Source: JBBDIK01 sp964640385
GTDB lineage: Bacteria; Actinomycetota; UBA4738; JBBDHU01
Length of the DNA stretch: 64,000 nt
Direction: 5' to 3'
Assembly: GCA_964640385.1 (NCBI GenBank)
Contig: CAZXFL010000009.1
Coordinates: forward strand, 1-64,000
Shown here: positions 8,005-16,929 of the stretch, piece by piece
How positions within the stretch are numbered: position 1 is the stretch's first letter
Layout of the letters: each line of letters opens with the position of its first letter
Program-made: the position numbers and the translations under genes
Notes under the pieces: model-generated
Databases searched by the model: none
Told to the model about the DNA's origin: nothing
The model's input: only the letters and a program-made list of their open reading frames with translations

Positions 8005-9191
8005 CCGACGTTCGCTCGCGCGAGCCGTTCGTGATGCCCACCTACGGGCGGTACCCGCTGGCCCTGGTCCGCGGTGAAGGCGCCCGCGTGTGGGATGACG
8101 AGGGCCGCGAGTACCTGGATTTCGCCGGGGGCCTTGCCACGATGCCGCTCGGGCATTCGCATCCGGCGTGGCGCGAGGCGGTCCGCACGCAGATCGACAC
8201 CCTGACGATGGTCTCGAACCTGTACTTCACCCAGCCGCAGGCGGATCTGGCGGCCCGCATCGTTGAGACGATGGCGATGGGGGGGGCACAGGTCTTCTTC
8301 GCGAATTCTGGCGCCGAGGCGAACGAGGCGAGCATCAAGGTGGTCCGCAAGTGGGGACTGGCGCGCGGCCGCCGGAAGATCATCGCGCTGGAGGGCTCGT
8401 TCCACGGCCGGACCGCCTCGACCCTGGCGGCGACCGGGCAGCCGTCCAAGCGCAGAGCCTTCGAGCCGCTCGTCGACTGGTTCGAGTTCGTGGCGCCCGA
8501 AGATCTCGAAGGGCTGGACGCGAAGCTGACGCAGGAGGTGGCCGGCGTCCTCTTGGAGCCCGTTCTCGGGGAAGGCGGCGTCAAGCCGCTGTCGGATGCC
8601 TACCTGCGAGCGGTCCGCGAGTTGACGCAGGAACGAGGTGCGCTGCTGATCGCCGATGAGGTGCAGACCGGGGTGGGGCGTTGCGGGGCGTGGCGTGCCT
8701 CGGCGCTCTCGGATGTCCAGCCCGACGTGATCAGCCTGGCCAAGGGCCTCGGCGGCGGGTTGCCGATCGGCGCGTCCGTTGCGCGGGCGGACCTGGCGTT
8801 CGAACCCGGCGACCACGCCTCGACGTTCGGCGGCGGGCCGGTCGTGTGCGCCGCGGGACTGGCCGTCTTCGATGTGATCGAGCGCGAGGGACTGCTGGAG
8901 AACGCGGTCAAGCAAGGGGAGCGCATCCAGCAGGGGGTCCGTGATGCGCTCAACGGGAACCCTGTGCTGACCGAGGTCCGTGGCCGTGGCCTGCTGATCG
9001 GCATCGGCCTTGTTGACGACATCGCCCAGCAGGTCACCCTCGAGCTGATCGCCGACGGGATGCTGGCGACGACAGCGAACCCCGACGTTGTCCGTCTGAC
9101 GCCGCCCCTGATCATCGACGACCAAGACGTCGATACTGCGGTAGCCAAGCTCGCCGCCGCGATCGCCCGCGTGTCCGGGGGCCGACCGTGA
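8001..9191 (+). CDS. argD: acetylornithine aminotransferase
   Basis: PLP-dependent class III aminotransferase converting N-acetylglutamate semialdehyde to N-acetylornithine; such enzymes may also serve lysine synthesis. Seen: LDFAGGLATMPLGHSHPAW, FFANSGAEANEASIKV, the FHGRT motif, LIADEVQTGVGRCG with the PLP-binding aspartate, and the Schiff-base lysine in SLAKGLGGGLPIGA. The 396-aa length is normal. GTG 8001 overlaps the argB stop (GTGA). In most actinobacterial operons argF follows here; in this window argR starts directly, overlapping the argD stop. Confidence 0.95.
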   Translation: MTDVRSREPFVMPTYGRYPLALVRGEGARVWDDEGREYLDFAGGLATMPLGHSHPAWREAVRTQIDTLTMVSNLYFTQPQADLAARIVETMAMGGAQVFFANSGAEANEASIKVVRKWGLARGRRKIIALEGSFHGRTASTLAATGQPSKRRAFEPLVDWFEFVAPEDLEGLDAKLTQEVAGVLLEPVLGEGGVKPLSDAYLRAVRELTQERGALLIADEVQTGVGRCGAWRASALSDVQPDVISLAKGLGGGLPIGASVARADLAFEPGDHASTFGGGPVVCAAGLAVFDVIEREGLLENAVKQGERIQQGVRDALNGNPVLTEVRGRGLLIGIGLVDDIAQQVTLELIADGMLATTANPDVVRLTPPLIIDDQDVDTAVAKLAAAIARVSGGRP

Positions 9192-9649
9192 AGGCGCGGC
9201 GCCAGCAGGCCATCCTCGAACTGGTGTCGCGCGAACGTTGCTCGAGCCAGGAGGAGATCCGGGCTCGGCTCGCGGAGGTGGGCCTCGAGGCCACGCAGTC
9301 GACCATCTCGCGGGACATCGAGGAGCTCGGCCTCGCTCGTATCCACGATCACGCGGGGCTTCGGTACGTGGTTCCGGGTCAGACCCAGGGGAACGGACAC
9401 CGGCAGTCGCTGCGGCACCTGCTGCGCGAGTTCGCCGTGACGATGGCGCCGTCGGCGAACCTGTTGGTCGTCGCGACCCCGCCGGGCGCCGCGCACCTGC
9501 TCGCCGAGGGGATCGATCGCACGCCGCTCGAGGAGATCGCCGGAACGGTGGCCGGCGACAACACGATCATGGTCGTCGCGCGCGACGGGCTGAGTGGCAA
9601 GGAAGTCATGGACGTGTTGCACGAGATCATGGAGGAGAACGGGCGATGA
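9188..9649 (+). CDS. argR: arginine repressor
   Basis: ArgR is a hexameric, arginine-responsive DNA-binding protein that controls arg operons. The 153-aa product has the N-terminal winged helix (SQEEIRARLAEVGLEATQSTISRDIEELGLARI) and the C-terminal oligomerisation and arginine-binding domain ending in GTVAGDNTIMVVARD. GTG 9188 overlaps the argD stop by 4 nt. Being inside the operon whose promoter has an ARG-box-like palindrome, it probably autoregulates. Confidence 0.93.
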   Translation: MKARRQQAILELVSRERCSSQEEIRARLAEVGLEATQSTISRDIEELGLARIHDHAGLRYVVPGQTQGNGHRQSLRHLLREFAVTMAPSANLLVVATPPGAAHLLAEGIDRTPLEEIAGTVAGDNTIMVVARDGLSGKEVMDVLHEIMEENGR

Positions 9650-10842
9650 AGCGCGTCGTGCTTGCGTATTCGGGCGGCCTGGACACCTCCGTCGCGATCC
9701 GCTGGCTGAAGCGAGACCGGGGGTTCGATGAGGTGTATGCGGTGGCCGTGGACATCGGTCAGGTGGAGGACTGGGACCAGGTGCGCGGGCGTGGCGAGAT
9801 CGCCGGCGCGACCGAGGTCAGGGTCGTCGACGCGAAAGACCGTTACGCGGACGGGTTCCTGTCGCGCGCCATCAAGGCGAACGCCCTGTACGAGGGCAAG
9901 TACCCGCTGGTCGCCGGACTCTCGCGTCCGTTGATCGCCAACGAGATCGTCACGATCGCACGCGAGGTCGGCGCTGAGGCCGTCGCCCACGGCTGCACCG
10001 GCAAAGGCAACGACCAGGTCCGCTTCGAGCTGACGTTCGGCGTGCAGGCGCCGGACCTGCAGATCATCGCGCCGATGCGCGAGGCGCAGATCTCGCGCGA
10101 GCAGGCGCTCGCGTGGGCGGACGAGTGGGGCATACCGGTCTCGTCGGTCGCGGGTTCTTACTCGATCGACGAGAACATGTGGGGCCGTTGCTGCGAGTGC
10201 GGGCCGATCGAGGATCCGTGGAACCCGCCGCCGGAAGACGCGTTCGCGCGCACCGCTCCCCCGGAGAAGCGCCCGAGCGAGCCGGCGGAGATCACCCTGG
10301 TCTTCGAACGCGGCGTCCCGGTGTCCCTGGACGGCGAGCGACTCCCACTGGCCGAGATCGTCCTCCGCGTCGACGACGTTGCCGGCGCCTACGGCTACGG
10401 ACGCATCGACATGATCGAGAACCGCCGTGTCGGCATCAAGTCGCGTGAGGTCTACGAGGCGCCGGGCGCGCTCTCCCTGATCGTGGCGCACCAGGCGCTC
10501 GAGGACCTGAACCTCGAACGCGATGTGAGCCACTTCAAGCCGCTTATCGAGCAGCGCTTCTCCGAACTCGTCTACGACGGGCAGTGGTTCTCGCCGCTCA
10601 TGCAGGCGTTGAACGGGTTCATCGATTCGACGCAGGAGAACGTTACCGGGGAAGTGAGGCTGCAATACAACCCGGGGACCATGATGGTCGTCGGCCGCCG
10701 TTCGGACCTGGCGCTCTACGACGAGGCGCTCGCGACGTATGGAGCGGAGGACTCGTTCGATCACGCGCACGCCGAGGGGTTCGTGCGGCTTTGGGGCCTG
10801 TCGCTCAAGACCTGGTCCGCCAAACAGAAGCCGCAGCCATGA
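9646..10842 (+). CDS. argG: argininosuccinate synthase
   Basis: Condenses citrulline and aspartate with ATP to argininosuccinate. The 398-aa product begins MKRVVLAYSGGLDTSVAI, the PP-loop ATP site, and has EGKYPLVAGLSRPLIA, HGCTGKGNDQVRFEL, and SIDENMWGR, all typical of the family. ATG 9646 overlaps the argR stop (ATGA); a longer open frame upstream falls within argR. Translation is probably coupled with argR and argH. Confidence 0.96.
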   Translation: MKRVVLAYSGGLDTSVAIRWLKRDRGFDEVYAVAVDIGQVEDWDQVRGRGEIAGATEVRVVDAKDRYADGFLSRAIKANALYEGKYPLVAGLSRPLIANEIVTIAREVGAEAVAHGCTGKGNDQVRFELTFGVQAPDLQIIAPMREAQISREQALAWADEWGIPVSSVAGSYSIDENMWGRCCECGPIEDPWNPPPEDAFARTAPPEKRPSEPAEITLVFERGVPVSLDGERLPLAEIVLRVDDVAGAYGYGRIDMIENRRVGIKSREVYEAPGALSLIVAHQALEDLNLERDVSHFKPLIEQRFSELVYDGQWFSPLMQALNGFIDSTQENVTGEVRLQYNPGTMMVVGRRSDLALYDEALATYGAEDSFDHAHAEGFVRLWGLSLKTWSAKQKPQP

Positions 10843-12257
10843 GTGGCGACGCGGGCGACGCGGGCGACGGGGGCGTGCCGAAGCCGCTCTGGGGCGGCCG
10901 GTTCTCCAAGGGCCCGGCCGACGAGGCGCACGCGCTCGGGGTCAGCCTGCACTTCGATGTCCGCCTGGCCTCCGAGGATATCGAGGCGTCCGTCGCGCAT
11001 GTCCACGCGCTCGAGGACGCCGGGCTGCTGACGGCCGAGGAGACCGAGTCGCTGGTGGAAGCGCTGCGCGGGATCTGGGGGGAGGAGGGCGACGAGGTCC
11101 TCATCGAGCTCCCTGTTCTGGACGAGGACATCCACATGCTCCATGAGCGCAAGGTGACGGAGGCGCTCGGAGATCTCGGTGCGAAGTTGCACGCCGGCCG
11201 CTCGCGCAACGATCTGGTCGTGACCGACTTCCGTCTGTGGCTGCTCGCCGAGGGGGTCGCCATCGCAGAGAGCGCGGCGGATCTGGTCCGCACGCTCGTC
11301 CGGCGTGCCCGCGAGACCTCCGACCTCGTGATGCCGGGGTTCACCCACAACCGTCCGGCGCAAGTGGTCACGGCCGGGTACGTCCTGGCCGCCCACGCGT
11401 TCGGCTTGCTCCGTGACCTGGAGCGCCTGGATCAATGGTCGGCGCGCACGTCGGTCTCGCCGCTAGGGGCGGGCGCGACCGCCACGTCGACGCTCGGTCT
11501 GGATCCGGCGAAGACCGCGGAGCGCCTGGGGTTCGTGCGGCCGTTCGACAACGCGCTGGATGCGGTCGCCGATCGTGACTTCGCACTCGAATTCCTGTCG
11601 GTGTCGTCGATCCTGGCGCTGCACCTGTCGCGTCTGGCTGCGGACGTTGCGCGCTGGAGCGAGAACGCGCTCGGCTTCGTCCATCTCGATGAGGCTTACT
11701 CAACCGGGTCGAGCATGATGCCTCAGAAGCGCAACCCGGATGTCGCCGAGCTCGCACGGGGGAAGGCAGGACGGATCGTGGGCGACCTCGTGACGCTGAC
11801 GATGCTGCTGGCGGGACTGCCGCTCGGGTACCACCGGGACCTGCAGGAGGACAAGGAGCCGGTTTTCGACGCGGCCGAAACGCTCGAGCTGGTGTTGCCG
11901 GCCCTGGCCGGCTGCGTGGATACCCTGCGCTTCGACGCCGAGGCTATGCGCGCAGCTTCGATGGACGAGGACCTGTACGCGACCGACATCGCGGAGGCGC
12001 TGGTGATCACTGGCGTTCCGTTCCGCGAGGCGCACCGCATGACCGGTGAGTTGCTCAGGTCCCTGACGGAGGAGGGCCGCGGTCTACGCGACCTCGACGA
12101 GAAGGAGTGGTCGGCGTTCGGGCTCAAGGACGGCGCGTCGCTCCTCGATCCGGAGGCGTCGGTCCGCGCTCGGAACATGCTCGGCGGCCCGGCGCCTGAT
12201 CGCGTGGGCGAACAATGCGACGCGATAGAGCTGGCGCTGGACACTCCCTGGAGCTAG
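10839..12257 (+). CDS. argH: argininosuccinate lyase
   Basis: Last arginine enzyme: cleaves argininosuccinate to arginine and fumarate. The 472-aa protein starts with a short Gly/Asp-rich extension and WGGRFSKGPADEAHAL, then has LHAGRSRNDLVVTDFRLW, PGFTHNRPAQVVT, and the fumarase/aspartase-superfamily signature GSSMMPQKRNPDVAEL with its catalytic serine loop. ATG 10839 overlaps the argG stop (ATGA). It closes the operon; the VanZ-like gene follows with no gap. Confidence 0.96.
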   Translation: MSGDAGDAGDGGVPKPLWGGRFSKGPADEAHALGVSLHFDVRLASEDIEASVAHVHALEDAGLLTAEETESLVEALRGIWGEEGDEVLIELPVLDEDIHMLHERKVTEALGDLGAKLHAGRSRNDLVVTDFRLWLLAEGVAIAESAADLVRTLVRRARETSDLVMPGFTHNRPAQVVTAGYVLAAHAFGLLRDLERLDQWSARTSVSPLGAGATATSTLGLDPAKTAERLGFVRPFDNALDAVADRDFALEFLSVSSILALHLSRLAADVARWSENALGFVHLDEAYSTGSSMMPQKRNPDVAELARGKAGRIVGDLVTLTMLLAGLPLGYHRDLQEDKEPVFDAAETLELVLPALAGCVDTLRFDAEAMRAASMDEDLYATDIAEALVITGVPFREAHRMTGELLRSLTEEGRGLRDLDEKEWSAFGLKDGASLLDPEASVRARNMLGGPAPDRVGEQCDAIELALDTPWS

Positions 12258-12656
12258 ATGACCCTGCGGCGGTCATCACGATGGTGGCCGCTCGCCGGAC
12301 TGGCTGTGGTGGCCTTCCTCGTCGTGTTCTTCCTGGAGGGCCCGCGGCCACTCTACGGTCGGCTGGATGTGGTGTTCCATGGCGGTGGCTCGATGGTGGT
12401 TACGTTCGGTCTCCTGTTCGCGCGGTCGTGGATCACCGGTGGCATCCGCGTCCCGGAATGGGTCGTGGTCGCGTTCGTCGTGCTGCTCGGCGCCGCCGTC
12501 GAGGTGGTCCAACAGTTCGTCAGGATCGACTCCGGATGGGGAGACCTGGTGATCGATTCGTTCGGAGCGTTCGCCGGGTGGTGCCTGTGGCGCCTAGGGC
12601 GGCCTTCGTTCGATAGCGTGTTCGGACGATCGGGAGAGGATCGACGAGATGTCTGA
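12258..12656 (+). CDS. VanZ-like membrane protein
   Basis: A 132-aa protein with about four membrane helices. The order fits the VanZ-like family: a first helix, FHGGGSMVVTFGLLFA, VVVAFVVLLGAAVEVVQQF, and the family pattern of an acidic residue before a last helix (GDLVIDSFGAFAGWCLW). VanZ itself gives low-level teicoplanin resistance; the role of most homologues is unknown. ATG 12258 directly follows the argH stop. The 3' end overlaps the cupin gene by 8 nt. Confidence 0.7.
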   Translation: MTLRRSSRWWPLAGLAVVAFLVVFFLEGPRPLYGRLDVVFHGGGSMVVTFGLLFARSWITGGIRVPEWVVVAFVVLLGAAVEVVQQFVRIDSGWGDLVIDSFGAFAGWCLWRLGRPSFDSVFGRSGEDRRDV

Positions 12657-13353
12657 GATCAAGGTCATCAGGGCGGATGCGGACCTGGACTGGGAAGAGG
12701 TTCCGAGGCCCGAAGGTGACGAAACGCCGCCGGGCGAGGCCGTCGAGGTGTTCGCGTCGGACGACGGCAGGTTCTCCGCAGGACTGTGGCGGCGTCCCGT
12801 GCGCGAGGGGGAGATGACGCGACCCTTCGACGAGGTATCGATCATCATCGACGGTATCGTCGAGGTCATCGACCCCGACGGGACCGTGCATAGCGCGGAG
12901 CCGGGCGACGTCGTGGTCACGCCTCGCGGCAGCGGGGGGACGTGGCGATGTGTGACGGACGTGAAGAAGGTCTGGGCGATCTGCGAGACGGATTCCGAGG
13001 CGCCCGGCACGTTCGTCCTGCCGCGAGAGGTCGCGTTCGATTGGCAGGAGGTCCCGCGCCCGGCGGAAGACACCGACCCGCCCGGGGAAGAGGCCGTCAC
13101 CTTCCGTTCCGAGGACGGTTCGTTCGCGACCGGTCTGTGGCAACGCGATCCCGAGGAAGGCAACATGGAGCTCGACGAGTACCACGAGATCGCGTACATC
13201 CTGGAGGGCGAGGTCGACGTCACGGAGATGGACGGCACGCTCCACCACGTCGGGCCCGGCGACATCCTGGTCACCCCGCGCGGAACGAGGGCGGTGTGGC
13301 GCAGCCTGTCATCCGTTCGCAAGTTCTGGACCATCTACCGGGGCGCGAGCTAG
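12649..13353 (+). CDS. tandem cupin-fold protein (two cupin_3-like domains)
   Basis: A 234-aa cytosolic protein made of two repeats of one beta-barrel domain (about residues 1-115 and 120-234). Each repeat has DW.EVPRP, PPGE, RF.FATGLW or similar, an acidic central strand (VSIIIDGIVEVID / IAYILEGEVDVTE), then GPGDI.VTPRG and W. These are features of the cupin_3/DUF861 group. Neither repeat has the classical two-histidine metal set, so a binding rather than catalytic role is possible. The ATG has an SD-like GGGAGAGGA 12-20 nt upstream. The ligand is unknown. Confidence 0.72.
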   Translation: MSEIKVIRADADLDWEEVPRPEGDETPPGEAVEVFASDDGRFSAGLWRRPVREGEMTRPFDEVSIIIDGIVEVIDPDGTVHSAEPGDVVVTPRGSGGTWRCVTDVKKVWAICETDSEAPGTFVLPREVAFDWQEVPRPAEDTDPPGEEAVTFRSEDGSFATGLWQRDPEEGNMELDEYHEIAYILEGEVDVTEMDGTLHHVGPGDILVTPRGTRAVWRSLSSVRKFWTIYRGAS

Positions 13354-14026
13354 CGACCGTAGGCGCCTCACCACCGGCCACATCGCCGCCGTTGCGGCGA
13401 GGCCGACCACGGCGCCCGCAGCGAAAACCCCGCGCGGTCCGAGCGAAGCCAGCAGCGGCCCTCCGATCGAGAACGCGATGATGTTCCCCACGGGATAGAT
13501 CAGACCGAACGCGGCGAACACACGCCCCCTGAGGGAATCCTCGGAGCTCCGTTGGATAAGTGTACCCCGCTACGCTGCCGAGCGCGTCCGCGACGCCGGT
13601 TGCTCCCGAAACGATAAGCGCCACCGCGAACCACGGGCTTACGATGGAGGTCTTCCCCTTCTGCGAGGTTGGGGACCGCGGCGGCGAAGGCGGGGAACGA
13701 CACCGTCCCCGCGAGAGCTGCGGCGAACGCGCACGCCAGCATCGCGGCAGGTGTATCCGTCAGTGCCAGTGCCCAGAACGCGAACCCCACCACGTCGAAG
13801 ACGATGAGGATGCGCCGCCGGTCGAATCGATCGGCGAGTACCCCCGCCAGCGGCGCGATGACGCCACTGAGGCCGATCGTGACGAGCAGCGTCGCCGACA
13901 GCCAGACCGGAAACGCGCCTTCGCGTACACGGTGTACGCCAGGGCGACGAAGCCGGCCTCGTCGCCGATGCTCGTGAACGCTGCACCGAAGGCCAGCCGT
14001 CGGATCTGCGTTCGAGGAGAGGACAT
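13309..14026 (-). pseudogene. decayed MFS transporter
   Basis: Remains of a major facilitator permease, readable only by changing frame at least three times. From ATG 14024-14026: RRLAFGAAFTSIGDEAGFVALAYTVYAK; shift near 13920; LSATLLVTIGLSGVIAPLAGVLADRFDRRR with the MFS loop 2-3 motif, two more helices and PNLAEGEDL; then an apparent internal deletion and shift near 13640 to WFAVALIVSGATGVADALGSVAGYT; a shift near 13555; and LIQRSSEDSLRGRVFAAFGLIYPVGN to the end. About 230 codons remain of the roughly 400 expected. The tail overlaps the cupin gene antisense. Shifts plus deletion argue for real decay rather than one sequencing slip. Confidence 0.8.
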
Positions 14027-14084
14027 CCATCGGATTATCCCGTGCTGCTCGTGGACCGAAGGCGACCCCGGCGCAGCCAACGGG

Positions 14085-14096
14085 TAGGCTCCGCCC
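14085..14096 (+). promoter_or_regulatory. -10 box of a leaderless promoter (TAGGCT)
   Basis: TAGGCT (14085-14090) lies 6 nt before GTG 14097, the spacing seen repeatedly in this window for starts without an SD. Confidence 0.5.
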
Positions 14097-15173
14097 GTGC
14101 GCGACGTTCGAGAGGATCTGACCGAGGAACACCACGATGCCGTCATGGCGGCGGACCGGGTCGCCGGTGATACCCCGGTCGAGATCCGACTCGCCCAGCC
14201 CGAGGATGCCGAGGGGCTCGCGCGGTGTTTCTTCAACGCGTACGGCCCCTCCTACGACCACGACTGGGCGTACCAACCGGAGGCGCTCCAACAGCGGTGG
14301 GCCGCCGAGATCATGACCTCAGCGGTTGCAATGACTCCGAACGGCGAGCTCGTCGGCCATCTGGCACTCGACTTCCCCCGTCCGGGTGCGAAAGTCGCCG
14401 AGTCCGCGCACGCGGTCGTCGACCCCCGGTACCGCGGGCATCACCTGTTCGAGTCCATGAAGCTCTTCCTCCGCGACCAGGCGCACCATCGGGGGATCTT
14501 CGGGCTGTACAGCGAGGCGACCGCGGCCCACCCCTACTCGCAGAAAGGCAACCTTGCGATCGGCGCGCACGAGACCGGCTACTTGATCGGCTACATCCCC
14601 AGCGGCGTCGACTACAAGCGCATCAAGGGTGAGGCCGCACAGCATCGCCAGACGATCGCGTTGATGTACCTGCGCACGAACGACGAACCCGAACGGACCT
14701 CGCATGTGCCTGGCGCGTTCCAGGAGATCCTCTCGGACATCTACGAGACGGGAGGGTTCCGCCGGACGCTGGGTCGGGGAGAGGGAGTGGCGGCGACGGC
14801 CCGGACGACCCTCGCCATCGAGAGTGACCCGGACCACAACGCCGCGATCCTTCAACCGTCCGATCTCGGTGCCGATCTCCACGCGGTCGTCAAGCGTGAA
14901 CTGGCCACCGTACTGGACGCCGGCGTCGACTGTGTTTACCTCGACCTGCCTCTCGCCGATCCGGTCGTCGCCGAACACGGCGCGGATCTTCACGATCTCG
15001 GATTCTTCTTCGGGTGTGTCATCCCAGAGCTGCGTGAGGACGGCGACATCCTGCGGTTGCAGCTGTTGAACGGCGTCGATCCCCACACCGACGAGATCGT
15101 GACGGTATCGGACTTCGGCCATCGGCTCCTGGGCGACATCGCGGCGTCGATGCCGGCTCGAGGCCGCGGGTAG
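14097..15173 (+). CDS. GNAT family N-acetyltransferase, two-part
   Basis: The first half of this 358-aa protein is a GCN5-related acetyltransferase: VEIRLAQPEDAEGLARCFFNAYG, GELVGHLALDF, then VVDPRYRGHHLFESMKLFL, which holds the acetyl-CoA loop. The second half (about 190-358) is an alpha/beta region with a phrase typical of duplicated GNAT domains (LHDLGFFFGCVIPEL) but no clear second acetyl-CoA loop. GTG 14097 fits a leaderless start after TAGGCT; ATG 14145 is an alternative. The acceptor is unknown. The pseudogene for a transporter is divergent upstream. Confidence 0.7.
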   Translation: MRDVREDLTEEHHDAVMAADRVAGDTPVEIRLAQPEDAEGLARCFFNAYGPSYDHDWAYQPEALQQRWAAEIMTSAVAMTPNGELVGHLALDFPRPGAKVAESAHAVVDPRYRGHHLFESMKLFLRDQAHHRGIFGLYSEATAAHPYSQKGNLAIGAHETGYLIGYIPSGVDYKRIKGEAAQHRQTIALMYLRTNDEPERTSHVPGAFQEILSDIYETGGFRRTLGRGEGVAATARTTLAIESDPDHNAAILQPSDLGADLHAVVKRELATVLDAGVDCVYLDLPLADPVVAEHGADLHDLGFFFGCVIPELREDGDILRLQLLNGVDPHTDEIVTVSDFGHRLLGDIAASMPARGRG

Positions 15174-15187
15174 CCGCCATCGGCCGG

Positions 15188-16273
15188 TCAGGCCGTCGGC
15201 ATCTCGCCCCGTGGCGTCTGCAGAACGCGCAGGTACTCGGCGCGCTGGCGAAACGTCTGACGCATCTCACCCGTGATTTGCGAGAGGAACTCCTCACGGT
15301 AGGTGGAATCGGTTAGGACGGCGATCGCGAAGTACAGGCCGGAGAACGCGGCGATCCCGCCGGCGACCAGCACGAGCTGCTCGGTCAGTTCGACGTGGAT
15401 CCCGAACAGCTCGAATCCCCACCACAGGTCGGTCGGGCCACCGATCCATGCGGCCTGCGTGGCCGGTGGGACGGCGAGCACGCCCAGCAGCACGAAGAAC
15501 CCGCCGATCGCCACGGTGACGATCAAGACCTGGAGGGCCTGCGCGATGAACATCACGAGGCCGACGTTCGTCCGCTGTTTCCGGGACAGCGGCGGTCCCG
15601 CTCCGGCTTCACGCTCCAACGCGGTCACCTCGCGCGGCAGCCGCGCCAGCATGAACGCCGCCGCCAGGGCGAACAGCAGCGCCGAGAGCGCCACGATCAG
15701 GCGGACGGCCAAGGTCGAGAACACCTGCCACATCTCGGTGGTGAAGAACAGGACCAGCGAGAAGATCATGAGCATCGGCAGGGCTCGCACGAGCAGACCG
15801 AACGAGGCGGCGAGGTCCGAGAATAGCCGGGCCCCCGCCCACCAAAGGATCGAGAGCATGCCGTAGCCGACGAAGAGGTAGACCGCTCCCAAGAGGACGA
15901 GGTTCAGGGCGGCGGTGACGAGCGCGCTGCGCCACTGGCCGCCGAACACGAGTGGCAGCGCCGGCGGGACCAGGACGAACACCGCGAGCTCGATCGTGCC
16001 GACCTTCGCGGGTACCGAGAAGAAGGGACGACCCTGGAGGCGGTTCGTGATGCCGAACCCGACCAGCAGCAGCGCGACCCCGCCGATGACGGCGAGGACG
16101 TTCGCGACGGGACCCCAGGAGTAGTTGACGGCCCCCAGCATCTCGACGATGAACACGAAAGACAGGAGCGGGAGGGCCCGGGTGAAGACATGCTCGGTCG
16201 CCGAATAGCCTTCGATGAACAGGGGGAGCCCCGCCTTGCGGAACCGTCGCTCGTACGCCTTGGTTTCCTCCAT
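15188..16273 (-). CDS. multi-pass integral membrane protein
   Basis: Not recognised as a named family. The 361-aa product has about eight hydrophobic segments, among them LLSFVFIVEMLGAVNYSW, VLAVIGGVALLLVGFGI, LAVFVLVPPALPLVFGG, LVLLGAVYLFVGYGMLSIL, LIVALSALLFALAAAFML, VLIVTVAIGGFFVLLGVL and LVAGGIAAFSGLYFAIAVL, and a charged C-terminal tail rich in Arg/Glu (REEFLSQITGEMRQTF). No transporter motif was seen. It is convergent with the GNAT gene and divergent from the DUF5319 gene. Confidence 0.65.
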   Translation of the reverse strand: MEETKAYERRFRKAGLPLFIEGYSATEHVFTRALPLLSFVFIVEMLGAVNYSWGPVANVLAVIGGVALLLVGFGITNRLQGRPFFSVPAKVGTIELAVFVLVPPALPLVFGGQWRSALVTAALNLVLLGAVYLFVGYGMLSILWWAGARLFSDLAASFGLLVRALPMLMIFSLVLFFTTEMWQVFSTLAVRLIVALSALLFALAAAFMLARLPREVTALEREAGAGPPLSRKQRTNVGLVMFIAQALQVLIVTVAIGGFFVLLGVLAVPPATQAAWIGGPTDLWWGFELFGIHVELTEQLVLVAGGIAAFSGLYFAIAVLTDSTYREEFLSQITGEMRQTFRQRAEYLRVLQTPRGEMPTA

Positions 16274-16385
16274 CGGCGTATCGAACCACCGTCGGCCCCC
16301 CGCCGCCAGCGCATCCGAGGGTGTCGGGTGTGCCTGCCCGAGCGGCGTTCGATAGGGAAGGGGTCACAGGGGGCACCATCGGCGC

Positions 16386-16397
16386 TACGCTGGAGTC
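16386..16397 (+). promoter_or_regulatory. -10 box of a leaderless promoter (TACGCT)
   Basis: TACGCT (16386-16391) precedes GTG 16398 by 6 nt; there is no SD. Confidence 0.5.
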
Positions 16398-16916
16398 GTG
16401 GAAGAGCCGATCGAAGAGCCCGAGGACGACGCCTATCCTCCGCTGGATGCAGAGGAGCGCGGCAACATCGAAGCCGACCTGACCGATCTGGACGGCATGC
16501 GCGAGATCTTCGCCGAGCAGAAGGTTCGCGGCGTCGTCATCGCCTGCCCCGACTGCAATGCCAACCACTACTACGACTGGGAACTGCTCAAGGAGAACCT
16601 CCAGCACATGCTTGAGAACGGCGAGCCCCGCATGCACGAGCCGGCCTTCGAGCCGCGCGAAGAGGACTACATCATGTGGGACTACGGCAAGGGTTACATC
16701 GATGCGCTGCAGGACACCGGGTTGAACGCCGAGCGCAAGATCGTCATCACGTCGTGTCCGTGGTGCGACACGCCGGTCGACGACCACTACGGGTTCTGCC
16801 CGCGGTGCGGACGGTCCCTCGCGCCGCTCCGGTTGTTCTCAGAGCTGGTCGACCGGGGCGTCGACGACCGCGAAGCTCGCGCGATCATGATCCGCGCCGG
16901 GTTCGAGCCCTTCTAG
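16398..16916 (+). CDS. DUF5319 protein with C-terminal zinc ribbon
   Basis: Residues about 15-105 match the actinobacterial DUF5319 family: PPLDAEERGNIEADLTDL, RGVVIACPDCNANHYYDWELL, MHEPAFEPREEDYIMWDYGKGY. DUF5319 has no known function. The usual protein ends near here; this one carries an extra 65 residues with a treble CPWC (120-123) and CPRCG (134-138) pair that should bind zinc, then a short helical tail with DREARAIMIRAGF. Total 172 aa. GTG 16398 follows TACGCT at leaderless spacing. It is convergent with the cupredoxin gene 13 nt away. Confidence 0.75.
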   Translation: MEEPIEEPEDDAYPPLDAEERGNIEADLTDLDGMREIFAEQKVRGVVIACPDCNANHYYDWELLKENLQHMLENGEPRMHEPAFEPREEDYIMWDYGKGYIDALQDTGLNAERKIVITSCPWCDTPVDDHYGFCPRCGRSLAPLRLFSELVDRGVDDREARAIMIRAGFEPF

Positions 16917-16929
16917 TCGCTCCTGGGTG

